64,000 bases of DNA from Craspedostauros australis (GCA_026770025.1 JAMXDE010000007.1:930001-994000); one strand, 5' to 3'. Shown: positions 19,594 through 33,499, counted from the stretch's first letter. Program-made: numbers and translations. Notes: a model not told the origin generated them from the sequence alone.

Positions 19594-20573
19594 GATGATG
19601 ATGTCTGTTGTTGGTTGCTTGTTTCTTGGGTGCTGTTCCGGAATGTGTATGCTCTTGTCGTTGGCGGATCTGTCTTTCCTTTTTGATGTGTGTTCGATGG
19701 ATACCTCTCTTGGTGGATCTGTCTGCTGTGTGTTGTGTGGGGTCTTTGTGATGGTGTTTGTGTGTGTGTTTGTGTTGGTCTCGTTGTCCCAAGCGGCTGA
19801 AATCCCATCGTATCTTGTTGCGACTGTTACCATGGTCGATGTTTCGTTTTGTTTTCTTGTGTTGGGCGAATTTCGGGTCGAAGGAGTCGCCTACGAACTC
19901 ATTCGATCTGACAAGAAAACAGACAAGTGGGGAAGTTTGAGAAGGAAACTAAAAGAGGAAAGTAATCGGACAAGACGACAGAGGACAATGAAACTCCGAA
20001 AGTCGACATTCCGAAGCGAGGTCATCGTCGCAGTCGTTGCGTACGAGACACGATACAGGTAGCTGTAGCGTGGAAGAGATTCGAATAGTGTCATACGTAG
20101 AGGACTCTAATCCTCTATTATTATATTACGGGCATTGGGTAAACCGTTCTTGTTCGCAAGATAATACACTTCGTGGGCGGATCCGGACAGCTCCGTGTTT
20201 TGTATCGGCCACGATAGCGAGATCCATCACGATCGTGGTCGGATAGCTACCGTCACATTTCCATTTCCGCGGACCACAACGTGCTCATCACGATGAGCAA
20301 CAGTTCCACGCTGGTGGACGACAACTGCGCACAGCCATTGCCACTCCACGAGTATCCAACAACGGGATGTAACAGAAGAAAGCTCACAATTTCGGCCAAC
20401 CACCAAGCGCAATCGGCGAGTTGCCAAAGTCGACGCACTCCCTCCTTCTCGCTGGACCTTGCTCTTCGATGGGTGAGAGTACGCCTGCCCACACCAAGTA
20501 TCGAATTCTCGTGTAAGTTCGCACTCATACGAGCTACTACATCATCACTACCATTCGGCAATACAATAAAAAC
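19594..20573. other. Intergenic, promoter side of PSMA2
   Basis: Nearly 1 kb upstream of the leftward PSMA2 gene and upstream of the rightward ankyrin fragment. It contains a GT-rich stretch near 19719-19785 and an AT-rich TATTATTATATTA segment near 20115-20127. Open frames in it are antisense or overlapping and show no domain. I see no RNA gene. Confidence 0.4.
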
Positions 20574-21200
20574 ATGGCAATCAATCACTACGATGAGATG
20601 GACGAAGAGACGGCGGACGACATTATGGTATTCCTCGAGCTATGGAGGCAGTACAATCCGCGCAGACTTTTCGATGGCGTGAAGAACCACCGACATCAAG
20701 CCGCGTTGCAGTTGGCGAGCCAAAATGGACTTTTGGAAGTGATGAAATGCTTGGTGGAATGGGACGAAACCAGCGTCGACATGCACACAATCAGCAGCAC
20801 CTGGCAATACGCTGCACTCCAAGAAGCAAGCCAAAGGGGTCATCTGGAAGTTGTGGAATGCTTGATAGAATCACGCAGTGCTCGCGCCACAATTCGGAAC
20901 AACACGAATCAAACTTCAGAGCAACATTCGCGCGAACATCCCAGCTGCGACAACCATACCCACGCGACGACGTCTTTGAGAGCGTGTGGTAGAGTTGAAG
21001 GCTGGCAAGGTCAATGCGCCACCGCCATAGCAAATCAAAGAGTCAGATGGGCCAAGATGGTCTCAACTGAGATGGACCCCCAGACTCCTCATCAGCAGAC
21101 TTGCGTTGGTGAGTTGCGTGCGACGGCTGACGAGATGTGGCGTTCTTGGACATGCACACGACAGTTGAGGAAGACGCGACTTGCGCAGAGAAAGCCGTAG
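20574..21200 (+). pseudogene. Ankyrin-repeat protein fragment, probably degenerate
   Basis: A 208-residue frame starts at an ATG. Its first 100 residues carry two ankyrin-like units: AALQLASQNGLLEVMKCLVEW and, 36 residues on, AALQEASQRGHLEVVECLIE. After about residue 100 the sequence loses the ankyrin pattern and turns into low-information, polar residues rich in Thr, Arg and Gln, as if the frame or the gene were broken. A GTGAGT donor-like site near 21109 leaves open a spliced longer gene, but no downstream coding exon is evident. Ankyrin repeats bind proteins; no more specific role is visible. I favour a relic or truncated copy of a diatom ankyrin family. Confidence 0.45.
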
Positions 21201-22719
21201 GGCCTTGCTCATTGGTAATAGCTCGTGAGTCCGAGCAAGTGGTCTCTGTCTCTCTCTCGAAAGTGCATGCGGTAATAGTGCGACCGCGGCTGTTGCGGAG
21301 AATTGAGGGGCTTTGTGTTTGTCGGCGTCGCCAGAATCACAAATGTCACCGTCGATACCTCCATTCGTTGGAGTGCGTGATTCATTTCTGTTCTTTGACC
21401 GAACACGTACTTATTTAGTATCTTTTTACTATGACCATCCAAACCGGGATTTCACGGCACGCCGTCCAAGTTTGTGACAGCCGGGAGAGCCTCCAATGAC
21501 ATTTCCACCTTGCCGTTCATTTTTTGGCAGACGGGAGAACTGTTTCCGGAGGGACTAAATCCCACCAAGCCACAAATTCCATGACAAAGGTGACAGATGA
21601 AAGAGGACGAAAACAGTCAAAAGAGAGAGAGAGAGAGGAAGCCAGGGGGAGCGGATCTATCCTACGAGTGCGAGCAACCAGTGTGTGAGGAGTACCACGC
21701 GTATGCACCCACGAAGAAATGAGACGGAAAGAGAATGGCAGAGGGGGGCTTTGTGCACCCAGATCACGCAGAGTTCAGCAAATGACCAAGGGGGGAGGCA
21801 AAAGAACGACGAGATGATTCTGCGTCAACGATGAAGGAATGGGGCATCCGATCATCGGAGGCACGATCGCATCTACCGGCCGCATTTGGCCCCGACAATG
21901 ATGCAAAGATGACGATAGTTGTCGTGTAGGAGCACTCGTATTCATGTGTATTTGGAGCAGAGAGTGGCGTGTGTTTCATGAGAATGCGAAAGATACCGCA
22001 AGTGCCAACGGTAGTGCAAGAAGCGGCACAACCAGGAACGAGGGCATCATTTTTGTTCGCTGTCTGCAGGACGTGCTCTCCTCCCCGCGCGGTGTTTGAG
22101 TGCCTCATGCTGCATACTCGTTTGTGTAGTGTTGTGAAGATCCGAGCCGTGGCACCCAGTACGAGCCAAGAGAGGAGGCGTTCTTCGTTTCGACTGCGAT
22201 TTCGTTTTGGTCTTCGCCGATTGCTTAGATTTCGAGTGCGCGTACGAGTGCAGTAGCGACAGCAGGCCTCTCGGAGCGGAATTATGCTTGGCTTTGTGCA
22301 TGCGTGCGCGCGTTGACGGCTCATTTGTCATGCTTTGCTGGAGAGTGCATCGCATGATGCTGCATGCCTCTGTTTGCAAGTTGGATTGTGAGCACGAGTA
22401 TGATATGCCAAAGCAAGGGAATTGGTTGTTCGGTTCATGAATATCTACAATCTGTGCTCTTACTGCTTTACTCTACATATAATCGATTGGGACCTGACTT
22501 GCAATGTTGCAGCTGCTGGTACTTGTGCTGATGACATGGATATGGACATGGCTGCAAGGAGAGCACTTGTGATTATGCACAGTGTTGCTGGTGATATGAT
22601 ATGATACATGTTGAGACTGATGTTGTGTGCGCGGTGGTATATGCACGGGGGACGACAAATGCCTAACGTTGTCATTGTCGTCGTCGTCGTGATTTCTACG
22701 GGCGTTGGTCATGGGCCGA
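21201..22719. other. Intergenic region without supported genes
   Basis: About 1.5 kb between the ankyrin fragment and the 3' end of the HSF gene. A 186-residue open frame on the minus strand at 21764-22324 has an Arg/Ser/Thr-rich, non-globular composition and no motif, so it is not called. A GAGAGAGAGAG run is at about 21625-21637. Confidence 0.4.
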
Positions 22720-24210
22720 TCAGGCTGCCATGGTTCCCAAGAAAGATGGGTGTTGCTGATGGTAGGCATGCTGGTATTGCCCAGTTACATGCATGTTGAT
22801 GTTGACGTTGTTGTTGCTATACACGTCGTCAACATCCTTTGCATCGTCATCAGTATCATCATCATCATCGTCGTCGTCCGTGAGATGGGGGAATGATGGG
22901 AAGTCTTGGACCGCCGCGGTGGACATAGGATCCTCTTCATTCATGAGGAAGAATTGGCATCCCTCGAATGACACCGGGTCGTTGATGGGCTTGAATTCAT
23001 CGTCGGACAGGTCATCCGGGTCGATGATGGAGTTCGCGGAAGTGATCGTTGCCAACGTGGATGTGACGGAGTCGATCATCATTGGGACGGTGTTGGAGGT
23101 GTTATCGGAGGTTGGTGTCCATGGCAGGTCTGGAACTTGGGTCAAGGACTGGACGATGTCATGGAAGCTCAGGCATTCGTTGGGTTCTGCCGAGAGCGTC
23201 AGATCCTTGCTCATCATCATAAGCGATGGAACAGAGGTTGTGGATGCCGAAACATCTTGCGTTGGGTATGATGGTAGTCTGTGCTTGTGCTGCGACTGTT
23301 GTTGTTGCTGCTTTGGTTGCTGCTTCTGCTTGGTGTCAGCAGGAATGAGAGACGGCCTTGATCTTGAGCTGGGTGAAGCTCGTGGGCGGCTCTTGAGACC
23401 ATTCAAGGTAGTGCCTGTGGCCTTGAAGGACGACAGCTTCGATGTTGCCTTTGTGACAGCGGCCGCAGCTCCAGTCGATGATCTTGGCTTTCTTGGCACC
23501 TTGGAAGAGAGGATGGTATTGGTGGTGGTGCTGGCGATGCTGGTTGTAGTGGTGACGGCAGCGTCGGGGGCAGGTGCTTGGCTTGCGAAATCTGGCACGG
23601 CAGCATCGCTGTCGGCGCCTGACGATGTGCCTTCCTTCTTGGCATGATTCTGCCGGGACATTTGCTGGCATCTCATGCGATCATTCTTGGTGAAGGAGGT
23701 GTGCCAATAGGCGCCCTTGTCTGGATGGGAGCTCTTGGTGATGCGTTTGAAGCCCCAGAGGTTGAGCTGTCGCTGGAACGACTTGTACTTCGTCTGCTTG
23801 AAGTGCTTGTGCATGATGGTGGCGACGAAGGCCTTGCTGTTGTGGACCCTGAATGCGCGACCATGCGGCAGCCACGAGACGATGGAGTCGAGTCCCTTGC
23901 TCTCGCAATCCGCCAGCATGTCAAACAGCTTCCATGGGAACAATGTGTTGCCCTGCTGTCTTGCGCTGTTGTTGCTGCTGCTGCTGCTGTTGATGCTCAC
24001 GGCACTGCCCGTGCTGCTTCGGCGGGAAGACGATCTGCCTCTGCCTGGGCTTCCAGTCGTGGAGACCACACGAGCCACCTTCGTGGGCATTGCCGGGGTC
24101 ATTGTCGTGCTCACCGAGTGGGGAGCATTGTCGGAAGAGAACGCGGCTGCTTTTGTTGGCACCGTCGTTGACACCGCCTTCGACGGCTTCGAGGATGATT
24201 GGCAAACCAT
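22720..24210 (-). CDS. Heat-shock factor-type transcription factor
   Basis: Single exon, 496 residues, start ATG at 24210. A Ser/Thr-rich N-terminus is followed by an HSF DNA-binding domain at about 89-182. It opens with FPWKLFDML, has IVSWLPHGRAFRVH, and the recognition-helix region YKSFQRQLNLWGFKRI, and ends with YWHTSFTKND. The FPWKL opening is typical of the expanded diatom HSF family. Downstream are Ser/Thr/Ala-rich and Gln-rich (about residues 290-320) segments, then an acidic C-terminal half with a DDDDDDDDTDDDAKDVDD run, which could be an activation region. A heptad-repeat trimerisation region is not obvious, as in many diatom members. It should act in the nucleus on HSE-like inverted nGAAn sites. 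Confidence 0.92.
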   Translation of the reverse strand: MVCQSSSKPSKAVSTTVPTKAAAFSSDNAPHSVSTTMTPAMPTKVARVVSTTGSPGRGRSSSRRSSTGSAVSINSSSSSNNSARQQGNTLFPWKLFDMLADCESKGLDSIVSWLPHGRAFRVHNSKAFVATIMHKHFKQTKYKSFQRQLNLWGFKRITKSSHPDKGAYWHTSFTKNDRMRCQQMSRQNHAKKEGTSSGADSDAAVPDFASQAPAPDAAVTTTTSIASTTTNTILSSKVPRKPRSSTGAAAAVTKATSKLSSFKATGTTLNGLKSRPRASPSSRSRPSLIPADTKQKQQPKQQQQQSQHKHRLPSYPTQDVSASTTSVPSLMMMSKDLTLSAEPNECLSFHDIVQSLTQVPDLPWTPTSDNTSNTVPMMIDSVTSTLATITSANSIIDPDDLSDDEFKPINDPVSFEGCQFFLMNEEDPMSTAAVQDFPSFPHLTDDDDDDDDTDDDAKDVDDVYSNNNVNINMHVTGQYQHAYHQQHPSFLGTMAA

Positions 24211-26041
24211 GATGGTGGATGTCGAACTCTACGTGCGCTGTCTTTGGATGAATAATGAGGTGCGTCCGACTGTGTGTTGGTTTATGATGAAGGTCGGATG
24301 GGAAGGGAAGAGATGAGGGGCGGAAGTGATCGATGGATGTGTTTGTTTGCTTTGTGGGAAGATCTTTGCGAGGGTTTGGATGATTATGTCAACGTGCGCC
24401 CTTCTTTGTGTTGTGGTGGAGAGTGTGCGAGCAGAGTAGCAGAGTCGTACTAATACTGCGCGAACAGAGTGGCAGGGTGGAGCATGCAGAGTAATCGTAA
24501 AGTATCACCGTCTGGGTGTTTGTGATTGTGCCGTCGTTTGGTTTTGTATCAATGGGATGAGCAACAAAATGAAACACCACAAGAGAGCTGACGCATCGTA
24601 CGAGTCGCACGAGGTGAGTACTCACTCCGTTGGTCTTGGTGCGTGGGTACTCTCTGGCACTGCGGTGCAAATGCGCGCGAACAGAGAGAACAGAGGGCCA
24701 CCTTCTTCCGTGCAAGATGTTGGGAGGAAGTGTGTCGTGATCGTTGTCGCCGTCATCTTCCGTTTGCTCGTTCGTGTGTGTTCGTGTGCGCGTGGGTCTT
24801 GGTGCGCGCCTTTGCGTGTGTTGCATTTGTGCCTTGGGTAGTTGAGTGGTTGGGGAACGACACGCCCTCCCTGTCCGACTTTTCGGCTTGTCCAAAGCGA
24901 GGATGACGCCGACAGAAGGACAACGGCCAAATGATTTGTGTCCAAGGTGATGTCATGTCGGCGCGGTAGCCTTCTGCTGCGTGCAGATGAGTGACATTTG
25001 TCTGAGTGATGGGGTTGGGTCATGGGCAGATGGCGAAAACGAGAACGTCTTCCTGCCTCCCGAAGATGCACTCTTTGGAGGCGCACAAAGATACGTGTTC
25101 GCACACACACCGAACGAAACAGACAAGTGTCACATGGTCGTTGAACAGACACAACAGACAAGGGCTGGCGTGACACAGTGCCGCGCTCATGACAAAGTGA
25201 GAAATTTCGGTGGGCGATTTTCCCATGCTCGTGATTTCCACTCCTAAATCGAGACTGCGTGTCTCGTGTCTCACCTCTTGTTCCTCATCAAGTCGCGCCC
25301 AATACGTCTCTGCTCAAAGCACTCGTGCCACTCGCGAGCAGCTGCCTCAGAGGGAAATGCACCACCTTCTTCAACCATGTTCTGTTCCTTTGAGCTCATG
25401 TCAACGAATCAGAATCGAGTGTCACGACAGTTCTCTTTCCACCTGACGCGTTTGACAACGACTGCCTCTACATCCACGTCACCGAACCTCTGCGACGAAA
25501 GGCTCCAAAGAGTCTCTCCCATGGCGCACCGGAAAGAACATGAGCACAACCACCAACACGAGCACAGATCGTACCACGCGAAAAGGGATCACACCTATGA
25601 CGAGCATTGGTTGGAGATGAGGTTCGATTACGAGACAACACAACACATCACAAATGTTACTCCACTCCGCCCCGTTCTATTCTTCCGGTCGGACAAGAGT
25701 ATCGGCAGATTGGGAGAGTGGCCATGGGAGATATCTCGACATGTTACTATTGGTATTGCAATGACACGAAGAACAGGCAGAGCAGGAGTACTGCCCTCGG
25801 CTCCATTCCTCCAAAGTGTTGTCGACGGTGTTGTTGTGGAATGCCTCGATGCCGATGATGATGTTGCCGTGCAGCCCACAACCGCACCGCACCATACGTG
25901 CACGTACGCGCACTCGCAACCAGTGAACGACGCAGATCCACGAATAACAAGCGAATTCATCGGATGGATCCAGCTACCGGCAATTCTCACAAGCCCTAAC
26001 GCCTGCTACATTCTCGCACAATCCACGTGAGCTCGAGCGCC
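24211..26041. other. Long intergenic region upstream of the HSF gene
   Basis: About 1.8 kb between the HSF start and the 3' end of the ASH2L-like gene. The longest plus-strand frame (25266-26030) begins at a GTG and has no domain; minus frames near 24389-25176 are Arg/Thr/His-rich and non-globular. The region probably holds the HSF promoter and untranslated leader. I see no RNA gene or repeat array. Confidence 0.4.
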
Positions 26042-28174
26042 TCAAGTCTCCATCGCATCGCTCTTGCCGCTGTTGACCCCGTCAATCTTCGTTGCGTCCT
26101 TCCCATCAGCTTGCCCTCGCTTCTCCTCCTGCTTGTCGTCCATCGCCATCTCCTGTGGCTTCTGCTCCTGTTCTGGCTGCCTGTACGCTTCCATGGCATC
26201 CTCCAGATCCGACACGTTGAGGTTGCGCTTCTTGCGTTCCGCGTACACGTCCTTGACATGCTGCTCCAAATGGCTGGCGTACGAATCCTGCAAGACCTGC
26301 GCCTCCGTGCGCACCAAATCTTGGAACGTCTGCAAGAGATCCGGTTTGCGGAATGGCTTCTCCTTCTGCGACTTGGTCAGCGCCTCATCCACGGTGATGG
26401 GCGGCTTGATGTACTCGCTGATAGGCTTCATCTTGATCCCCGTCGGCAGTTTGCGTGGTTGGCACACGAAGTGAGGACCTGGATTGAACTTAACGGTCGC
26501 GCCCATGTAGAGGGAGATGGCGGGATAGTAGACGCCGGAGGGAACATCGAACGCGACGCCGCCCTGCGTCTTGCCCTTCGAAATGACGAACTGTCCCATG
26601 GGTGCGCCATTCTTGAAGAACCGAATGTGGTTCGCTTTTCCCGTCATGGTCGCAACTGTGCTTCCGTTGGTTCCGGTCGCGGTGGTATCGCCAGGACCGC
26701 CATCCCCGCCTGCCTGCGATGAACTCGTGGGTCCACCGTAACCAGGCATGCCTCTCGCGCTGCTGAAATTCCTAGCGCTACCGCCGGTGGTGCGCGGACC
26801 TCGGCCGGACAGCATGTCCGCTGAATCCTTCTCGTTGACGAGGCAGATTGCGCAACCAATGACGTCGCCAGGACCGAACTCCTCCCCACCCCAATGATCC
26901 TCGCGATGGCTGCAATGGATCTTGGAACCTCCGATGTCGCGAATTCCAAAGCTCCACTTGTCGTACCCAACAGGAGCCTGCAAATCGCCAGTGCGCATGC
27001 TGAAGCCCAGACGGACGTGGCCACCAAAGGTTGGACTGGATGGGGTCTTCACACCCTCCTTCTCATCCCTCAACGCCTGCTGAATTTGCGCCTGCAGGTT
27101 CTTGCCCAGCCGCGCGTTCGATGGCAGGCCGGCCACGATCTCAGATATGGGAGGCGGGTCGAGGATGATGGCCTCGTAGTAGTAGTGGCCTGCTGACACC
27201 CCGTGCGTGGCACGCGTCATGCGGTACCCCCGCATGCCACCCTTGACATGCAACCGACGATCGTCCACCAGCTTGAGCTGCGGTGCAGAGTCCGTCTTGG
27301 AGAGATGCATGTGGGGCGGACACTCCTGTACGGCCTTCACCGCTGCCTGTCGCACCTGCTCCTTCGTGGGCAGGGATGGAGATCCGCCTGAGCCGGATGA
27401 TTGGTTGGCGGACGTGATTGTCGCAGCCGTCAGCAACGAATGCAATCCGCTCAGTCCCATCGAGAAGCACAGCTGGGCTGCGGCTGCCGCGGAAGCCGCA
27501 GACACAACCTGCTGCTGCATTCCAGCAACATCCGGACTTCGAGCTCGCTTCTTGTTTGCCTTTGTTTGCGCTGCGGATGGCACAGAGGCTGGAATTGGTG
27601 CCGGCACTGCGTCCGCAAGCTCCGCCTCCGTCTCATGGTCAATATCAGCCTCTGCTGCGGGCGCATTCGTAGCCGCAGGTGCGGTGGAATCTGCGGCTGG
27701 TTCTGCAGCTGACGGCGGTGGTTCGGTCGCCGATGGCGTTGTCGCCTTGTCTGCCTCCGTTTCTTTGGATTCAGCATCTGGAGCTGGTTTAGACTCAGCC
27801 TTGGCGTCTGTGGTTGCGGATGTAGCATCACCGCCAGCTTCAACCACGGCTGAGGCCTTCTTGGTCTCTGGTGAGGACCTTTCCGCCATCGGGACATCGT
27901 CAGATGCTTTGGCGGAGGCGGAATCCGTTGGCTTTTCAGGAGACGACGCGGCTGCCTCGGCATTGGCGGGTGCTTCGCTTGACGCGGGCATCTCCTCCGT
28001 CTCCATTGCACTCATGGTTGCCTCGTCTTTGTCTTGGATTCCTCCAATCTTGTTGACGTCGCTGTTGTGCAATACTCGGGATCCTTTGGATGTTGTCAGT
28101 GCTGTCAGTGCTGTCCTCTGGTGTGTGGTGATTGGCTGTTGTGGTGGTTGGCCGTTGTGGCGTTTTGGATTCAT
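26042..28174 (-). CDS. ASH2L/Bre2-type SPRY protein (COMPASS histone methyltransferase core)
   Basis: Single exon, 710 residues from the ATG at 28174; MSAMETEEMP at 28012 is a possible later start. Residues 1-210 are a disordered Ala/Glu/Pro/Ser-rich region ending in KKRARSP, a nuclear-localisation-like patch. A SPRY domain spans about 305-590: RRLHVKGGMRGYRMTRATHGV, YYYEAIILDP, HVRLGFSMRTGDLQAPVGYD, WSFGIRDIGGSKIHCS, FGPGDVIGCAICL and HIRFFKNGAPMG. The pattern of GDLQAPVGYDKWS matches ASH2L, the SPRY subunit that activates SET1/MLL H3K4 methyltransferases. A charged C-terminal helix (about 600-680) is in the place of the DPY30-binding motif. The PHD/winged-helix N-terminal part of animal ASH2L is absent. 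Confidence 0.85.
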   Translation of the reverse strand: MNPKRHNGQPPQQPITTHQRTALTALTTSKGSRVLHNSDVNKIGGIQDKDEATMSAMETEEMPASSEAPANAEAAASSPEKPTDSASAKASDDVPMAERSSPETKKASAVVEAGGDATSATTDAKAESKPAPDAESKETEADKATTPSATEPPPSAAEPAADSTAPAATNAPAAEADIDHETEAELADAVPAPIPASVPSAAQTKANKKRARSPDVAGMQQQVVSAASAAAAAQLCFSMGLSGLHSLLTAATITSANQSSGSGGSPSLPTKEQVRQAAVKAVQECPPHMHLSKTDSAPQLKLVDDRRLHVKGGMRGYRMTRATHGVSAGHYYYEAIILDPPPISEIVAGLPSNARLGKNLQAQIQQALRDEKEGVKTPSSPTFGGHVRLGFSMRTGDLQAPVGYDKWSFGIRDIGGSKIHCSHREDHWGGEEFGPGDVIGCAICLVNEKDSADMLSGRGPRTTGGSARNFSSARGMPGYGGPTSSSQAGGDGGPGDTTATGTNGSTVATMTGKANHIRFFKNGAPMGQFVISKGKTQGGVAFDVPSGVYYPAISLYMGATVKFNPGPHFVCQPRKLPTGIKMKPISEYIKPPITVDEALTKSQKEKPFRKPDLLQTFQDLVRTEAQVLQDSYASHLEQHVKDVYAERKKRNLNVSDLEDAMEAYRQPEQEQKPQEMAMDDKQEEKRGQADGKDATKIDGVNSGKSDAMET

Positions 28175-28738
28175 CCTTTGTTTGTGATGATGGGAGCGTT
28201 GTGTTTAGCAGTTCGTCTAATTCTGAAAAGATGAATTACTTGAGAACTCACTTGTACTGACATTGTACGTACGATTATACACTGAAAAATGAACCATATT
28301 AATCTACAAAATGGAATCTCTAATTTATCGAAACTGTAATCTTGTCGGCAACGCCGAAGAGCGGAAAGAAGAAAGTTGAATAGGAGATAGAATATAATAG
28401 AATACCAAAGATGGCAATGGTATGAGCGCGAGTGTGGATAGAGATGATTGAGGAGCGTTAGTTGCAGTGGCTAGATACAGTCATCCATCGTCCATCGTCC
28501 ATGGTGAGATAGGGAACATGTAGCGACCGTAAAGTGCTCAGATATGCTTGAATAAAATTGGTTTGATCGCTCAAGGAGAGCTTGCGCTCTCTTGCGATTG
28601 TGTAAGGTGATAATGCTTTTCCTCATCGTACTCGTACGAATGTCCCTTCTCTCTACCATGCTCGTGCCATGCGCGAGTTGGCATGGGATATTACTGCGTA
28701 CCTTGTTGTTCAAGTGAAAGAAAGGTAATCGGTCGTTC
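28175..28738. other. Intergenic, promoter of the ASH2L-like gene
   Basis: About 560 bases between the start of the ASH2L-like gene and the stop of the leftward CS-like gene. It is AT-richer than the coding flanks, with AATATAATAGAATA near 28390-28403 and CATCCATCGTCCATCGTCC short direct repeats near 28483-28502. No gene is supported. Confidence 0.4.
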
Positions 28739-29611
28739 TCACTCGATGACGGTGGGTGGCTTGCGTTCCTTCTCACGGAACTGCTTGTGCGCTTCATCCC
28801 AGGCCTGCAGGAATGCCTTGGATCTGTCAGTGTCGCCACTGGCATCGCTCTTGCCATCCGTGGCAGACGGGCGCGGATCGATCTCATCAAATTGCAGAAA
28901 CGGGCGTTTCCACCAAATGAACATCCCGTGCATCGGAACTGCCTTGTACACCGTGAACATGAGAAACCGGCGCACGGCATCTGAGGAACGCTCGACGATC
29001 CATTCCACATCCTCCTCATCTTGCGCGAAATGTGCCGGGTGCGGCAATTCGTCACTGAACCACAGCACGTCGGCCTTGTGGATCTTCAAGGACGGTTTCA
29101 TGGAGCCGACGCCATGAAATCGATCCGCAAAGGCGAGGATGCCATGGTCGGAAATCTTGAATTTGCTAGAAGGCACCGTGGTTGCGTCTTCCTTGATTTC
29201 GAACCGCATCGTGACGGAATACCGATCCTGGCTCCAGTACAGTGTATCCCCCGATTTCGTCGTCAGCTTACCGCCATGATCTGTCCATTTGATCTCGTCC
29301 TTATCGATGCCAGCTTCCTTGGTTTGGCTGGTGGCTCCTCGTCCCGAAGCTGGCTTCAACGGGCCTTCTCCAATTTCTTCAATCTTTGGCTGCGCTCCTG
29401 ACGATTTGGTGGCTTTCGGAGGCGCAGCCATGGGTTGCACCGTCGCCCCTTGCTTCCCACCACCGAATGTCACGCTGCTTGGGGCATCCAGTCTCGTCAC
29501 TTGCGGAGTCGGTGCGCCGCCGTCGTTGTCATGGTCGCCACCATCATCGTCATCGCTGCTGCTGCTGTACTCGTCGAGCTTGTCCCATTTGGAGTAGTCG
29601 ATGCCGGGCAT
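28739..29611 (-). CDS. Acidic CS-domain-like protein (p23/NudC-type fold suspected)
   Basis: The frame opens upstream with a TTG, but the first ATG is at 29611 and gives MPGIDYSKWDKLDEYSSSSDDDD, a sensible N-terminus; 290 residues. The IDYSKWD opening followed by a Ser/Asp run is a recurring start in fungal and stramenopile proteins that include co-chaperones. After a linker, IKWTDHGGKLTT, LYWSQDRYSVTMRFEI and KFKISDHGILAF form a beta-rich block of about 90 residues that resembles a CS domain. Then come WFSDELPHPAHF and DEEDVEWIVERSSDAVRRFLMFTVYKA and a charged C-terminal helix. An HSP90 co-chaperone role is only inference. The family assignment is tentative but the gene is convincing. Confidence 0.6.
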   Translation of the reverse strand: MPGIDYSKWDKLDEYSSSSDDDDGGDHDNDGGAPTPQVTRLDAPSSVTFGGGKQGATVQPMAAPPKATKSSGAQPKIEEIGEGPLKPASGRGATSQTKEAGIDKDEIKWTDHGGKLTTKSGDTLYWSQDRYSVTMRFEIKEDATTVPSSKFKISDHGILAFADRFHGVGSMKPSLKIHKADVLWFSDELPHPAHFAQDEEDVEWIVERSSDAVRRFLMFTVYKAVPMHGMFIWWKRPFLQFDEIDPRPSATDGKSDASGDTDRSKAFLQAWDEAHKQFREKERKPPTVIE

Positions 29612-30118
29612 GTTCAATTCGCTATGATTCGACGTCTCCTGTGTTGTGTTTGCGTTGTGTCTGGCCGGCAGCTGAGGGAATGCTCACCACCACGACAGAA
29701 CACTGCCATCAAACGAGAGGGTTGCGTGTCCGAATCATGCCACGCTCGTGTTCTGCGTTGAGATGGGATTCCTCATCATGTCTGGCAACATCAAAGATCC
29801 ATCACCTGGGGTTGTGACAAACAACTCAAACGCGACCGCTGTTCGTTGGTTGGTTGGTTGGGGTTTTTGTCGGAACGTACAAAGGACAGACATGGCCTAT
29901 GAGACAACTCTAGTTCGCGAAACTTGCTGCTCTCTCTGTCTCCAGGGAGAGAGAGGGAGAGCAGGACACGGTAGCCATGGAGGGCGAACATGCCCAAAGT
30001 ACGAGCAATGTATGGCTGGAGAGGAAGGATGCGGAGGCCAGGATACAATTAACGTCAGCTCACCACAAATTGATGCTCTCAGGATGTGATGGCTGCTGGC
30101 TGTGTTCTGAAAATGGAC
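29612..30118. other. Intergenic, promoter of the CS-like gene up to the transposon
   Basis: About 500 bases between the CS-like start and the left TA duplication of the transposon. A GGTTGGTTGGTTGGGG run lies near 29846-29862, and GAGAGAGAGGGAGAG near 29947-29962. No gene is supported. Confidence 0.4.
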
Positions 30119-30120
30119 TA

Positions 30121-30173
30121 CGACCTGCACCAAATGCAGAATGGGGTCACGATAGCACTAGTTGTAGAGTTTT
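30121..30173 (+). repeat. Left terminal inverted repeat of the transposon
   Basis: It begins CGACCTGCACCAAATGCAG and is preceded by the TA target duplication at 30119-30120. Against the right repeat it has GGGG where the right has GGG, plus two substitutions. Confidence 0.9.
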
Positions 30174-30596
30174 GGCCCCTTGTTGCCACTGGTTTGCTTG
30201 CTTCTGGGAGCAACGGCGATTGTACATTTAGAGCTATTTCGTGTTGTTCCTCCATGATCCGTCTTCTACGTCACAGGATGGATTCGACGTCATGCGAAAC
30301 CACTCACAACACAAGATGTGAGTGCTTCTCGCAGCACGTGGCCCTTGCTTCGCGACACAACGTGATGGCTCCACGACGCACACACCAATCGCGCCGCAAC
30401 ACACGCGGACCGTGCTGCAACACAAAAATAACGGTCCTCGTCACAAAAATCACATCACTCATCACAAAACACAAAAAAACACCCCACACCACACATCACA
30501 CCACAATCCTCCATGCCATCAAGCAGACGATGCGCACACAACCATTCGAACCACAGGTGTACCTCCAACATATAGTACTAATACTTTGACTTGCAG

Positions 30597-33170
<2,574 letters not shown>

Positions 33171-33499
33171 GGACCCTGCCACTTGAGCTCTGGTGGGGTG
33201 CCACCTTCACACAATCACCAGCGTGCAGCATGCTTGCGAGGTGAAGAGTTCAGTGGTTGCAGGATGATACAACTACGTCCAATGTGGGTGAAGGTTGATA
33301 GAACTGTGTTATTGTGTGTGCTTGTTTGAAGTGATGGTTTACAAAGTTAAGTTTGTTGAGATCATGAGCTCATCGAGAAGAGCTCATCATCTTCCTGTTT
33401 TCTACTTCTTGGCTCCACTAATGGTGCTATTCACCATTGTCCATCGTGTTGTAACCATGCCAAACTGCTGGTTACTCCTGCTAGTTAGTGTATCTGTGT

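Noticed and set aside
21764..22324. 186-residue minus-strand frame
   Set aside because: Arg/Thr/Ser/Cys-rich, non-globular, no motif, no supporting neighbours.
25266..26030. 254-residue plus-strand frame upstream of the ASH2L-like 3' end
   Set aside because: It starts at GTG, has no recognisable domain and no codon-like bias; treated as chance.
30281..30360. Complementary stretches near the left end considered as a second nested inverted repeat
   Set aside because: Matches are short and imperfect, and no second TA-flanked boundary was found.
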